Positions 16,889 to 26,041 are shown, counted from the stretch's first letter. The stretch is 64,000 nucleotides of DNA from Bacteroidota bacterium (GCA_018266775.1 JAFDZS010000007.1:186001-250000); one strand, 5' to 3'. Notes: generated by a model not told the origin, from the letters alone. Numbers and translations: made by a program.

Positions 16889-17527
16889 TTATTGCATAAA
16901 CGGGTTGTACAATTTTTCTTCCCCGATGGTGGTGTGCGGCCCGTGCCCGCTGTACACCACCGTTTCATCGGGGAGTGTAAACAATTTTTCTTTGATGGTA
17001 TTGATGAGTTGCGCATGATTGCCTCCAGGCAAATCGGTGCGGCCAATACTCCTGTTGAACAATACATCTCCCCCAATCAAAAAACCCTGTACCTTACAGT
17101 AAAAACATACATGCCCCGGTGAATGGCCTGGGGCTTCAATAACAGTTAATATATCGTTTCCAATCGTAACGGTATCCCCTTCTTTAAAATATACCAGTTC
17201 CCCGGTATAATTATCAAAAGGCATATTATACATCAGTGCTGCTGTTGGTGCCATTTGTAAAAGCGGCAACTCCTTTTCATGAATATGAGCAACCAGCCCA
17301 AAGGTTTCTGCGATGTATTTATTGCCAAAAACATGATCGAGGTGGCAATGGGTATTCAGCAATAATATTGGCTTAAGGTCATTCTTTTCAATAAACCCCA
17401 CCAATTGTTCTTTTTCAGCATCAAAATAACAACCGGGGTCAATAATGGCACAATTCTTAAACTCATCGTACAGCAAATACGTATTTTCCTGTATGGGGCT
17501 GAAAACAAAGGAGGCTATTTTTAACAT
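16889..17527 (-). CDS. MBL-fold metallo-hydrolase (glyoxalase II-like)
   Basis: 212 residues. The binuclear metal motif THCHLDH is at His60, His62, Asp64, His65, and further ligands lie in 'APGHSPGHV', 'LIGGDVLFNRSIGR' and 'YSGHGPHTTIGEE'. It resembles the YcbL/glyoxalase-II-like branch that hydrolyses S-acylglutathione-type or related thioesters; true substrate undetermined. It lacks the C-terminal domain of classical glyoxalase II. Confidence 0.9.
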   Translation of the reverse strand: MLKIASFVFSPIQENTYLLYDEFKNCAIIDPGCYFDAEKEQLVGFIEKNDLKPILLLNTHCHLDHVFGNKYIAETFGLVAHIHEKELPLLQMAPTAALMYNMPFDNYTGELVYFKEGDTVTIGNDILTVIEAPGHSPGHVCFYCKVQGFLIGGDVLFNRSIGRTDLPGGNHAQLINTIKEKLFTLPDETVVYSGHGPHTTIGEEKLYNPFMQ

Positions 17528-17681
17528 TCAGGTATAATTTTGATCAAAATAATTAATTATAAAACAGCTAATTTTAAGGTATAAATCATACTTTACGCAA
17601 AGTAACACCAGTTTGTGTAAACCACCTGAATTAAACATCAGTGGAGAGAACAATTTTAAGATACCGTTCAATTTAGAAGAT

Positions 17682-20600
17682 ATGCAATTACCAAAGAGCG
17701 CCACCGACAGACCGGATTCATCAGAACCCCAACAACGTATACTTACCCGACGTACAATCATACTTTCCTTGTTGCTTTCAGCTTTCAGCTTTGGGCATTT
17801 TGCTGCGCTTGCACAGGTTAATGCGGTGGAATTTGGAAAGAACCGGGTACAATACAAAAAGTTTAAATGGCAGTACTACCAAACCAAAAACTTTAATGTG
17901 TATTACAACCAGGGTGGTGAAGAGCTGGCCAAGTTTGTAGCACAGAGTGCCGAAAAAGAATTGCCACAAATTGAAACCGCTGCCGAATACAGCCTGCAGC
18001 GCCGTGCAAACATTATAGTGTACAACAGTTACGCAGATTTGCAGCAGAGCAATATTGGTTTGGGTATAGATTGGATCAATACCAGTGGCGCCACCAAATT
18101 AGTGAATAATAAAATGGCTGTTTATTTTGATGCAGACCATGCCAAACTCCGCCTTCAAATACGCACCGGCATTGCACAGGTAATTACCGACAATATTTTG
18201 TTTGGAGATGACCTGGGTGAATTTGCAGGCAACCAGGCATTACTTGATCTGCCCAAATGGTTAACCGATGGTTATGTTGCTTATTTAGCCGAAAACTGGA
18301 GTACTGATCTTGATGATGAATTGAAAAGCGAAATACTCAGCGGCGATTATAAAAACTTTTACCGTTTTGTGTATGCCAGGCCCGAAATTGCAGGGCATGG
18401 CTTCTGGTATTACATCCAGGAAAAATACAAGAAAGAAAATGTAACCTATCTCCTGTACCTGGCACGCATCTACAAAAACCTGAATAAAGCCTGCCAGCAG
18501 GTTTGCAAAATGAAGTTTAAAGATGTGCTGGCAGATTTTATGGAGTATGAAAATGATAAGTATTATAATGATATCACCAAGCGCAAACCTTATCCTAAAG
18601 GAAGTTATATTGAAGGTTTCGACATTAATAAAAGGCTCGATTATTTTCGTTTCAACGTGAACCCGGCGAAGAAAAGCCATTCTTACGTGGTGATGCAGTA
18701 CAAAAGAGGTATTGTACGGGTTATCTATAATGATGAAGATGTAAATAAAACACTGCTGAAATACGGTGTACGCAGCCAGCAAAATGAAATCAATCCCAAC
18801 TATCCCATTATGGCATGGGATCCGCGAGGTACCAGGATTGCCGTAATTTATACCCTTGAAGGAAAGATCAATTTATTTGTGTATGACCTGCTGACTAAAT
18901 TAAAAACCACTAAGCTGGACCTTACCAAAGATTTTGACCTGGTGCAGGATTTCAGTTATATGGTGAATGCAAATACGTTGCTGATCACCGCTGTGAAGAA
19001 TGGGCATACAGATATTTTTACCCTGGATATTCAGAAAGAAAAAGTAAAACAGATCACTAATGATGTGTATGATGACCGTGATGCTTCCTTTGTGGCATTC
19101 CCCAATAAAACGGGAATTCTCTTTGCCAGCAACCGCCCCAACTCAACTGCAAAGGGTGGAGATACGACTTTACCGAGCAACTATCATTACAATGTTTTCA
19201 TGATCACGAATTTTGGTGACAAACCTGAATTAAACCAGATCACACAATTATCTAACCTGAAATATGGCAATGCCCGTTCGCCCATGCAATATAACGTGAA
19301 CCACTTCACTTTTGTGAGTGATGAAAATGGTGTGGGCAACCGTTATGCAGGTTTCTTTACCACCAAAGCCGCAGGGTTAGATACGCTGGTATTGATTGCA
19401 GATGACATCCTGCGCAACCCATCGCCTAAAGAAGTGGACAGTGCTTTGCGGGTGCATAAAAAAACAGATGTTGATTCTGTCGCCGTTGTATCAGTAACTA
19501 ACGATTCTGCATACACTTTTCCCATCACCAATTATGAAAGTAAATTGTATGAAACCAGGATTGCCGGCGACAACAACCAGGTAAGTGAAGTAACACGGCA
19601 AAGTGACGAAAAAGTACTGTACAAATTAAAGATCAATGAAGATGCATTACGCAGGCGTAATATTACCGCCCAGCCTACGGCATATATGAAGCAGAAAATG
19701 GCAGAGTATAAATTAGCTTCCGCAGAAAGAAATATTAAGGGGCCGGATGCACCTGCAGCAGATACAGCGAAAAAACAGGATGATTTCTTCCAGTCGGAAT
19801 TTGCCAAAGAAAAACCCGACAGCAGCAGCAATGCCCAGGACAAAACAGTTTCGGGAGAAAGCAGCCAGAATGAAACTATTTTAAAAACCATCAAGCATTA
19901 CATTTATAAGCCACCCAAATTTTATGTTGAAGATGGTTCTGCAGGTTTCAGCAATTCCGTTTTGATTAACCGGTACCAACCATTCGGTGGTGCCAAACAA
20001 TCTGGCCCTATCAGGCTGGGTTCGTCCACGCCATTAAACGGTTTGATCCGCATAGGCACTTCTGAATTACTGGAAGACGTAAAAATTACCGGTGCTTATA
20101 AAATTTCCACCAACCTTAAAGACAATGAATGGTATGTTAACTACCAGAATTTGAAAAGAAGGATTGACTGGGGCGTTTCTTATTACCGGAATGTGGAAGC
20201 GGTAGGTTTCAGTGATGGTAACGTAACCTATCCCGGTCATGAATATACGAATTTGTACCAGGGCAATATTTCCTATCCCTTTGATGTGCATAAAAGCATT
20301 CGTTTCAGCACGGGCATCCGTTCAGACAAAGACGTGATCAGTGGTGTGGATCCATTGTCTATTTCAGTTGAAAGCAATAAAACACTTTATTCAGTTTCCC
20401 GACTGGAGTTTGTGTACGACAATACACTCAACCCCACCATGAACATCTGGAATGGTTTGCGGTATAAAGCGTATTTAGACTGGAATTACCAGGTGAATAA
20501 AGTGGTGAATGCAGATGGACCACAAACCTTTAATTTAGGTTTTGATGCCCGCTACTACTATCCCATCTTCCAGAATTTTATCTGGGCAGGAAGGGCGGCT

Positions 20601-21179
20601 GGTGATTTCAGCTGGGGCAATCAAAAATTCATTTATTACCTCGGTGGTGTTGATGGATGGCTGATGTTTGGCAGCAATCAAAAAATTGATCCAACAACAG
20701 GCAATGTGATCAAAGAAAGGTATTATAACAGCAGTACACCTGTTGCAAGTGATCAATCTTATGCCTTCCAGAGTTTGGCTGTGAATATGAGAGGATTTAT
20801 TCAAAATATTGCCAATGGAAATAATTATGTGGTAATGAACAGCGAATTCCGTTTACCGGTGTTCAGTACATTATTAAAACGCCCGATCAATAATGCCTTC
20901 CTGCGTAACTTCCAGTTGGTACAATTTACTGACCTGGGTACTGCATGGAATGGAAATTATAACAGCATTAAACGCCCCAGCACTTATATCAGCAATTCCG
21001 ATAACAGCGCAACTGTGATTATTAAAGCCGGTGGTGTGGGCCCGTTTGCGGGTGGTTATGGGTTTGGTGCCCGCAGTACATTGCTCGGTTATTTCCTGAA
21101 GTTTGATGCCGGCTGGCCTATGAGTGGCGTGTTTAAAGGCAAACCCATTTTATATTTTGCCATGGGACTGGATTTTTAA
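17682..21179 (+). CDS. Very large TolB-like propeller / outer-membrane barrel protein
   Basis: About 1165 residues from the ATG at 17682, which places the signal segment 'RRTIILSLLLSAFSFGHFAALAQ'-region properly. The frame opens at 17613 but those 23 residues do not look like an export signal. N-terminal region (to about 300) is peptidase-MA-like, with 'LPKWLTDGYVAYLAE' but no HExxH zinc motif seen. Next come WD40/TolB-type repeats (about 330-600, 'IMAWDPRGTRIAVIY', 'GILFASNRPNS'), a charged Ser/Ala-rich linker, and a C-terminal surface-antigen-like barrel (about 820-end) finishing in aromatic 'YFAMGLDF'. Homologues are annotated as TolB-like translocation proteins; the role is not known. Confidence 0.82.
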   Translation: MQLPKSATDRPDSSEPQQRILTRRTIILSLLLSAFSFGHFAALAQVNAVEFGKNRVQYKKFKWQYYQTKNFNVYYNQGGEELAKFVAQSAEKELPQIETAAEYSLQRRANIIVYNSYADLQQSNIGLGIDWINTSGATKLVNNKMAVYFDADHAKLRLQIRTGIAQVITDNILFGDDLGEFAGNQALLDLPKWLTDGYVAYLAENWSTDLDDELKSEILSGDYKNFYRFVYARPEIAGHGFWYYIQEKYKKENVTYLLYLARIYKNLNKACQQVCKMKFKDVLADFMEYENDKYYNDITKRKPYPKGSYIEGFDINKRLDYFRFNVNPAKKSHSYVVMQYKRGIVRVIYNDEDVNKTLLKYGVRSQQNEINPNYPIMAWDPRGTRIAVIYTLEGKINLFVYDLLTKLKTTKLDLTKDFDLVQDFSYMVNANTLLITAVKNGHTDIFTLDIQKEKVKQITNDVYDDRDASFVAFPNKTGILFASNRPNSTAKGGDTTLPSNYHYNVFMITNFGDKPELNQITQLSNLKYGNARSPMQYNVNHFTFVSDENGVGNRYAGFFTTKAAGLDTLVLIADDILRNPSPKEVDSALRVHKKTDVDSVAVVSVTNDSAYTFPITNYESKLYETRIAGDNNQVSEVTRQSDEKVLYKLKINEDALRRRNITAQPTAYMKQKMAEYKLASAERNIKGPDAPAADTAKKQDDFFQSEFAKEKPDSSSNAQDKTVSGESSQNETILKTIKHYIYKPPKFYVEDGSAGFSNSVLINRYQPFGGAKQSGPIRLGSSTPLNGLIRIGTSELLEDVKITGAYKISTNLKDNEWYVNYQNLKRRIDWGVSYYRNVEAVGFSDGNVTYPGHEYTNLYQGNISYPFDVHKSIRFSTGIRSDKDVISGVDPLSISVESNKTLYSVSRLEFVYDNTLNPTMNIWNGLRYKAYLDWNYQVNKVVNADGPQTFNLGFDARYYYPIFQNFIWAGRAAGDFSWGNQKFIYYLGGVDGWLMFGSNQKIDPTTGNVIKERYYNSSTPVASDQSYAFQSLAVNMRGFIQNIANGNNYVVMNSEFRLPVFSTLLKRPINNAFLRNFQLVQFTDLGTAWNGNYNSIKRPSTYISNSDNSATVIIKAGGVGPFAGGYGFGARSTLLGYFLKFDAGWPMSGVFKGKPILYFAMGLDF

Positions 21180-21201
21180 TGAAATATTTTTTATTGATAC
21201 C

Positions 21202-21229
21202 AAAGGGCTGAATATTCAGCCCTTTTTTT
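21202..21229. terminator. Bidirectional terminator between convergent genes
   Basis: A perfect 24-nt palindrome (arm AAAGGGCTGAAT) is followed by a T-run on the plus strand and an A-run on the other side. It lies between the giant barrel gene and the DUF1361 gene, and serves both. Confidence 0.85.
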
Positions 21230-21866
21230 ATAAATCCACCTTAATCGCTTTAATGGAAACAAACAATAAATAAAACAAAGCGGTAAGCAAAACTGTTATG
21301 CCCCATGTTTGCCAATAAATAACGGGGTTAATGATACGCACTGCAATGGTACCAAACAAATGCAACGGATTTTGCAATACATCCCAACTGTTCCACCGCA
21401 GGAAACGGCCGAGATACACACCAAAAGAGCCAAAGAATAATACCGCGATCATTACTACATGTACAAACTGTGGTTTCATTTTGAAAGAAAGATAAAATTC
21501 CAGCCGCAATAATGAAACAAAGCCCATCAATAACCCTGCAATTGATGCTGTGAACAATAAAATGGCGTCGAACCATTTGGGTACAATCGTGTCCAGGTCA
21601 AGATGAATTAAATCTGTTACAATGTACAGTGCGTTAGGGTAAAAAACGAACCAGCATATTAATGCTGTAAATTGCTGCCACGGCGGCGCAGCAATCAATA
21701 CGCTGAATTTGCTGCTGATCACATAAGGGATCCACGCTAAAAATAAATTCCATACCAGGAATACAAATCCCTGTCCGCCGGTATATATAAACCGTATCGC
21801 CATCATTATTGCAATAAGCGCAAAAAAAGCAAATAACACATTTTGAAACCTGATGTTAGTTTTCAT
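21228..21866 (-). CDS. DUF1361 integral membrane protein
   Basis: 212 residues with six to seven hydrophobic helices. Family signatures are 'WNLFLAWIPY' and 'FYPNALYIVTDLIHL'. Function of DUF1361 is unknown. Last gene of the six-gene operon; its ATG begins 1 nt after the diacylglycerol-kinase-like stop, so translational coupling is likely. Confidence 0.85.
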   Translation of the reverse strand: MKTNIRFQNVLFAFFALIAIMMAIRFIYTGGQGFVFLVWNLFLAWIPYVISSKFSVLIAAPPWQQFTALICWFVFYPNALYIVTDLIHLDLDTIVPKWFDAILLFTASIAGLLMGFVSLLRLEFYLSFKMKPQFVHVVMIAVLFFGSFGVYLGRFLRWNSWDVLQNPLHLFGTIAVRIINPVIYWQTWGITVLLTALFYLLFVSIKAIKVDL

Positions 21867-21867
21867 A

Positions 21868-22431
21868 TTAAAGTGAGTGAATAAAAGAAATAATTTTAGG
21901 AAGAAAAATAAACAGCGCCACCACTACACTACCCGATGCTGCAATCAATACTGCACCTGCGGCCATGTCCTTAATCATTTTTATGATGGGATGTTGTGAG
22001 GGTTCTATCATATTACACAACCGTTCCAGGGCACTGTTCAGCAATTCAGCGGTTAATACGAATGCGATACAAATGATCACTGCCGCCCATTCCAATGGCG
22101 ACAACTTTAAAAAATATCCCATCAAACCAACCAGTAATGCTGCACAACAATGTATCCTGAAATGAATTTCGTTTTTCAGGCAAGTTGTAATACCACGCCA
22201 GGCATACTTAAAAGCAAATAATCGTTTCCTGATTCGTGAACTAACGGCAATAGCTGTTACTATAAGCAATGCAATACTTACCAGCAATAAAATCAACGCG
22301 GCGGTATTCACCATCATCCATGCTGTCTCGTTTAAGTTGTTACGCAGCCGCGATGCACATACATATCCTGTTACTGAAATAAGCATCAGCAAAATGGAAA
22401 CCACTACATACCGGGTTGTTTTTATTTTCAC
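21868..22431 (-). CDS. Diacylglycerol kinase / undecaprenol kinase-like membrane enzyme
   Basis: About 187 residues from a GTG at 22431, which lies 11 nt after the preceding stop; an ATG at 22467 would overlap that gene by 25 nt. Two extra N-terminal helices (not in E. coli DgkA) precede a DgkA domain (about residues 75-187) with 'AWRGITTCLKNEIHFRIH' and the catalytic 'LLNSALERLCNMIEP'; the aspartate of 'IKDMAAGAVL' follows. It phosphorylates a lipid alcohol at the inner membrane, most likely undecaprenol or diacylglycerol. Length exceeds single-domain DgkA because of the N-terminal extension. Confidence 0.85.
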   Translation of the reverse strand: MKIKTTRYVVVSILLMLISVTGYVCASRLRNNLNETAWMMVNTAALILLLVSIALLIVTAIAVSSRIRKRLFAFKYAWRGITTCLKNEIHFRIHCCAALLVGLMGYFLKLSPLEWAAVIICIAFVLTAELLNSALERLCNMIEPSQHPIIKMIKDMAAGAVLIAASGSVVVALFIFLPKIISFIHSL

Positions 22432-22442
22432 AGTATAAATAT

Positions 22443-22658
22443 TCAGGATGTTTTTTCTGCCACCCATTTCCACCAAAAAGCTGTATAGCTGGCATATACA
22501 AATACGCTGTACCATGCATCAGTTACTGAATGTGCATTGCGATTGATGGAAAATAGTACAGGAACCATAAATAAAGCAGCTAACAGCGTAACAATAAAAC
22601 CGGCAGGGTGAATGGGCATATAAACCCATGCTGTTTTACGAAACAAAATCTTTTTCAT
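22443..22658 (-). CDS. Small two-helix membrane protein
   Basis: 71 residues: 'MKKILFRKTAWVYMPIHPAG', helix one at about 19-36 and a second aromatic helix at about 48-65 ('VFVYASYTAFWWKWVAEK'). It overlaps the radical SAM stop by 23 nt and ends 11 nt before the kinase start, which supports it being a real operon member. Function unrecognised. Confidence 0.75.
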   Translation of the reverse strand: MKKILFRKTAWVYMPIHPAGFIVTLLAALFMVPVLFSINRNAHSVTDAWYSVFVYASYTAFWWKWVAEKTS

Positions 22659-24153
22659 ATTTGAGTGGCTTAAGTTGCCATAACGCCGGTTGCTCCTGCG
22701 CCAACCAAAAGTCTTTCAGCAACATTTTCTTTCTACTCAGCCGGGTTACAAAAAAGAACTGGAACAATTCATAAAACCAAACTCTTCTGCCGATGTTGGT
22801 GTACCAGCGCATCGCACTTCTCAACCTTGCTTCTTTATGAAACAATAATCTTTTCACAGCGCTGGGCCTTGTCTGCATAATGATTTCTATCAATTTTACG
22901 TATAAAATCACAACAGCAGGCGACAAATATTTTGTTGCCATCACCTGGTGTTTATAATCCCATCTTCTTTGATCGGTTAAAATAATTTCTTTGTCTTTCA
23001 CTTCGTCAAAATAAGGTGTCCATTGATGGGGTGTTGCATACAGTAATTGCACCTGGTCAGGATCGTAAGACAATAATTGTTTCAGGCTGTTATAAAAATC
23101 CCTCGTGCGTTCTTCTCCAAAACCCACCACATAAGTGGCCATGGAAAGAATACCATGTTTACGCAGCAATTGAATTGCTTCCTTATCTTTTGATACAGCA
23201 CCTGCCTTTTTTATTTTTTCCAATACCACTTCATCATAATTTTCTATGCCCAGTAAAAACCTTTCGAAGCCCGCCTTTTTATAGAGGTGAAGAAAATCGG
23301 CATCTCTCACAATATTATCTGCACGGATAGAGCCCACTAAAATTAACTGCAGGTTTTTATTGGCGAGGCATTGCAAAAATTCCCGCCAGGGTTTGGGATT
23401 AGAAGATGGATTTTCATCAGCGAAATTGATGACTTCAATTCCATATTTGTAGTGCAGCATTTCAATTTCATCGGCCAGCAATTGCGGATCTCGGTGCCGC
23501 CATTTTTTCCAGAATAAACTCTGTCCGCAATAGGTACACGGATATGGACAGCCTCTTGAAAATTGTATCACCACTGCCTTCCGTTTACCCCAGTACGTGT
23601 AACGGTAATTTCCCATCAGCTCCCAACCCACGCGGTATGCATCAAGATTTTTAATTAATTCCGCAGATGCCGTTTTAACCGGCACACCATTCAAACGCAG
23701 GGCAATGCCCCGCACTGTTTCCAATGATGAACCATGTTCAATTGCGGTAATTAAAGCCAATGCGGTAGCTTCACCTTCACCACAAACAACATAATTTATT
23801 TGCGGGTTATGCTGCAATATTTCATTCCAGTGATAAGTGGGAAATACGCCGCCAACAATAATCGTCAATTTTGGTAACTGCCTTTTGATCATGCGTGTAA
23901 TTGCATTGATGATGGGTTGCGCCGAAGTGGAGCCTGAATGCCCCAGTAAAACTGCATCAGGGTTCCTGTTTAATACTTCAATGCAAATTTTTTTGTATGA
24001 CATCGGACCGAATTCTGCATCCAGCAATTCCACTTTATGGCCAGCATCAATCAATGGCCCGCCGATAGACAATAATCCTAACGGAGGAAGATGTTCATGT
24101 GCCAGCCTGCTGCCAATAGATAAATGTGGCGGATTGATAATGAGTATTTTCAT
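22636..24153 (-). CDS. B12-binding radical SAM enzyme, BchE-like
   Basis: 505 residues. N-terminal cobalamin-binding Rossmann domain (1-140: 'MKILIINPPH', 'LPPLGLLSIGGPLIDAGH', 'VVCGEGE'), then a radical SAM barrel with the [4Fe-4S] motif Cys202-x3-Cys206-x2-Cys209 in 'RGCPYPCTYCGQS', and a C-terminal helical domain (about 390-505). Closest named family is anaerobic Mg-protoporphyrin cyclase BchE and related methyl/cyclising enzymes. No chlorophyll genes are nearby, so the substrate is probably different. Its partners suggest a membrane lipid or another hydrophobic molecule (inference). The canonical B12-binding DxHxxG is not obvious, as in several BchE-like proteins. Confidence 0.9.
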   Translation of the reverse strand: MKILIINPPHLSIGSRLAHEHLPPLGLLSIGGPLIDAGHKVELLDAEFGPMSYKKICIEVLNRNPDAVLLGHSGSTSAQPIINAITRMIKRQLPKLTIIVGGVFPTYHWNEILQHNPQINYVVCGEGEATALALITAIEHGSSLETVRGIALRLNGVPVKTASAELIKNLDAYRVGWELMGNYRYTYWGKRKAVVIQFSRGCPYPCTYCGQSLFWKKWRHRDPQLLADEIEMLHYKYGIEVINFADENPSSNPKPWREFLQCLANKNLQLILVGSIRADNIVRDADFLHLYKKAGFERFLLGIENYDEVVLEKIKKAGAVSKDKEAIQLLRKHGILSMATYVVGFGEERTRDFYNSLKQLLSYDPDQVQLLYATPHQWTPYFDEVKDKEIILTDQRRWDYKHQVMATKYLSPAVVILYVKLIEIIMQTRPSAVKRLLFHKEARLRSAMRWYTNIGRRVWFYELFQFFFVTRLSRKKMLLKDFWLAQEQPALWQLKPLKYEKDFVS

Positions 24154-24164
24154 TGTTGTATATT

Positions 24165-24617
24165 TTAGAGCTGATCAATATTATGAAGTAAAGAACCATC
24201 ACTATCATCATAATCTTCAGGCGGGCTTTTCAGTAACGGTTGCCTGAAAATGATTGCAGCTAAAAGGGACGAGATGACGATACTAATACACAATGGAACA
24301 GGATTACGGTCAATTTCAGAAAGAAAATCACGATATAAGAATGCAGCAACTGCTGAACAAATGAAAACAACAATCAATACCTGCAAGAAATCATCATGAA
24401 TTATTTTACATGCACTCAGTATGCTGGAAACTATTATCGCCGCTATTAATACCGGGATGGAAAGAACGACAGAAAAAATAAACGCAAGTATAAAGTCAGC
24501 GGCAATCGCTCCGTTCCAGCCATGTCCGATGAAACATACGCTGAGTAAAGCATTGATGAAAGATGCCACCGGCCAGATCTTAATATAAGTACCAATCAGT
24601 TTTGAAGAGGTGTTCAT
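24165..24617 (-). CDS. Four-helix membrane protein of unknown function
   Basis: 150 residues with four hydrophobic segments (about 14-35, 44-68, 77-95, 108-125) and an acidic tail 'PPEDYDDSDGSL'. It lies 11 nt from each neighbour in the operon, so it is translated with the radical SAM and ferritin-like genes. No family recognised. Confidence 0.78.
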   Translation of the reverse strand: MNTSSKLIGTYIKIWPVASFINALLSVCFIGHGWNGAIAADFILAFIFSVVLSIPVLIAAIIVSSILSACKIIHDDFLQVLIVVFICSAVAAFLYRDFLSEIDRNPVPLCISIVISSLLAAIIFRQPLLKSPPEDYDDSDGSLLHNIDQL

Positions 24618-24628
24618 AAATTTTTTTA

Positions 24629-25384
24629 TTAAATGGTTACCTGAACGGAAAGATTGTTTGTGTCACTATCATTATCAATGTGCAGTCTGCCGATTGTTTT
24701 ATTCATCTTAATGCGCATTTTATGTAAATACCTGCGCAATGAATTACCCCCTGCTTTAAACAATTTCCTGTGCCCCATCCATACCACAAGTGTAGTGGAA
24801 GCAAAAAAGAATTTATAAAAAATCAATGTTAATGATTGGGCTAACGGCTTTTTGCTATTCAGAATTACAGCAAGCCGCTGCTGCTGAAATTGAATGTGCG
24901 GTGCTTCATCAATCAGTATATCGGTACATATTGCTTTAAGCAATGGGCAGCCTGTGGCATCTTTTAATGATTGATAAAAAATCTGTGCGGCACTTTCTAC
25001 TGTGATCACGGCAAGCGTCCACCATTCCATGCTGGTGTTAAGCCCCCTGATGGTGCGGAACATAGTATCTCCCCAATCTTTTTGAATCCTTGGTTTACCG
25101 ATAGCATCGAGGTACCTGCCCAGATTATTGCCGTGTTTCTGTTCTTCTTTAATAAATAATTTTACAGCCTCTTCATAAAGCGGGTCATTTATTTTCAGTG
25201 CATATTTTTTACTGGCTGCAATTAGGTGCAGGCCATCTGAAGTTTCGCCCAATTGCCAGGCCTGTAATGACCGCAATACCGGCCGCAATTCGTTTTCAGT
25301 GATAACGGGTTGCTGCATCCAGTTAATTCTTTGTTGCTGCAGGTTGACGGTGAAATAGTCAATCCATTGTTGAGAAGTTTTCAT
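24629..25384 (-). CDS. Ferritin-like diiron protein
   Basis: 251 residues. Helix-borne metal ligands fit a carboxylate-bridged diiron site: Glu72 region, Glu81-x2-His84 ('KEEQKH'), Glu130 ('VESAAQ') and Glu160-x2-His163 ('DEAPH'). This is the E-ExxH-E-ExxH layout of rubrerythrin, AcsF and AurF-like oxygenases. A hydrophobic helix near 181-200 suggests membrane association. First well-supported gene of the operon that includes the BchE-like enzyme. AcsF and BchE are the oxygen-dependent and oxygen-independent versions of the same cyclase step in phototrophs, which makes the pairing notable. Actual reaction unknown. Confidence 0.8.
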   Translation of the reverse strand: MKTSQQWIDYFTVNLQQQRINWMQQPVITENELRPVLRSLQAWQLGETSDGLHLIAASKKYALKINDPLYEEAVKLFIKEEQKHGNNLGRYLDAIGKPRIQKDWGDTMFRTIRGLNTSMEWWTLAVITVESAAQIFYQSLKDATGCPLLKAICTDILIDEAPHIQFQQQRLAVILNSKKPLAQSLTLIFYKFFFASTTLVVWMGHRKLFKAGGNSLRRYLHKMRIKMNKTIGRLHIDNDSDTNNLSVQVTI

Positions 25385-25711
25385 GTGTAACGGTTAATTG
25401 TTGATGATGATTGGGTACATGCGCATTTTGGAAGAGATAGTACAACAGGTAAACAGCACTGCAGGGTAAAGTATGCTGCAGCGCTGTTACTGTTTGTTGT
25501 GCTTAGTAAGGGTACAATTGAAAACGGGCCATTAAAAGTGTTTGGGGTAAACATTTTAATTTTTTGTTCTGACAAACTATTTTTCATGTAAAGGATAAAT
25601 GAACAGGTTGTGGTGGAAGCAGAGACAGGCATACAAACTCCCAGTTGCTGTTTGCTTAAACTGGCCAGGTTGATATCGTATATCCGTTTATTCACTTCTA
25701 TTTTAAAAAGC
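25385..25711 (-). other. Long leader between the operator and the ferritin-like gene
   Basis: About 330 nt with no convincing gene. One frame stays open on the minus strand from a TTG at 25725 to a TGA at 25381 that overlaps the ferritin-like ATG by 4 nt (ATGA). Its product (114 residues) is Ser/Thr/Cys-rich, has no recognisable domain, and its start lies inside the palindrome. It could be a real coupled leader peptide, a decayed gene, or chance. I favour a long untranslated leader or gene remnant. Confidence 0.4.
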
Positions 25712-25728
25712 ACTTTGAATTTCAAAGT
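25712..25728. promoter_or_regulatory. Palindromic operator 1 (radical SAM/ferritin operon)
   Basis: ACTTTGAATTTCAAAGT is a perfect palindrome around a central T. It is preceded by AAAAAGC and followed by AAA, the same context as the second copy at 26812-26828. It is placed to control the minus-strand operon starting at 25384. The adjacent winged-helix gene is the obvious candidate binder. Confidence 0.65.
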
Positions 25729-25744
25729 AAAAATATAAAAAAAT

Positions 25745-26041
25745 TTATTTTACACTGCCGATCATTTTTTCCAAAGCTGTTAAATGTGCCTTAAAAGCTT
25801 TTTCTCCCGCTTTGGTTATGGAATAGGTTGTGTTGGTCTTTCGCCCAATGAAACCTTTCTGCACTTTTACATACGTACTTTCTTCCAGTGTTTTTAAATG
25901 ACTGGCCAGGTTCCCATCGGTAATATTGAGGAGTTCTTTCAATTCATTAAAATTCATTTCCGCATTCACCATCAGGGCACTCATGATGCCCAGGCGTATG
26001 CGGCTGTCGAAAATTTTATTTAAGTTTTCAATAAAGTTCAT
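25745..26041 (-). CDS. Winged-helix transcriptional regulator (HTH_34 type)
   Basis: 98 residues: an all-winged-helix protein starting 'MNFIENLNKIFDSRIRLGIM', recognition region 'ITDGNLASHLKTLEES' and wing 'GFIGRKTNTTYSITKAG'. The family resembles small MarR/ArsR-like regulators without a sensing domain. It follows the membrane-protein gene (81-nt gap) and lies 16 nt upstream of operator 1. Both palindromes flank this two-gene unit, so autoregulation plus control of the downstream operon is likely (inference). Confidence 0.88.
   Translation of the reverse strand: MNFIENLNKIFDSRIRLGIMSALMVNAEMNFNELKELLNITDGNLASHLKTLEESTYVKVQKGFIGRKTNTTYSITKAGEKAFKAHLTALEKMIGSVK

Noticed and set aside
17528..17857. 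Minus-strand frame of 109 residues upstream of the giant barrel gene
   Set aside because: Overlaps the start of that gene and its promoter gap; no domain, irregular composition.
22636..24153. Assignment as true Mg-protoporphyrin cyclase BchE
   Set aside because: No other chlorophyll or bacteriochlorophyll gene is present, and the neighbours are lipid-kinase-like. Only the family resemblance is kept.
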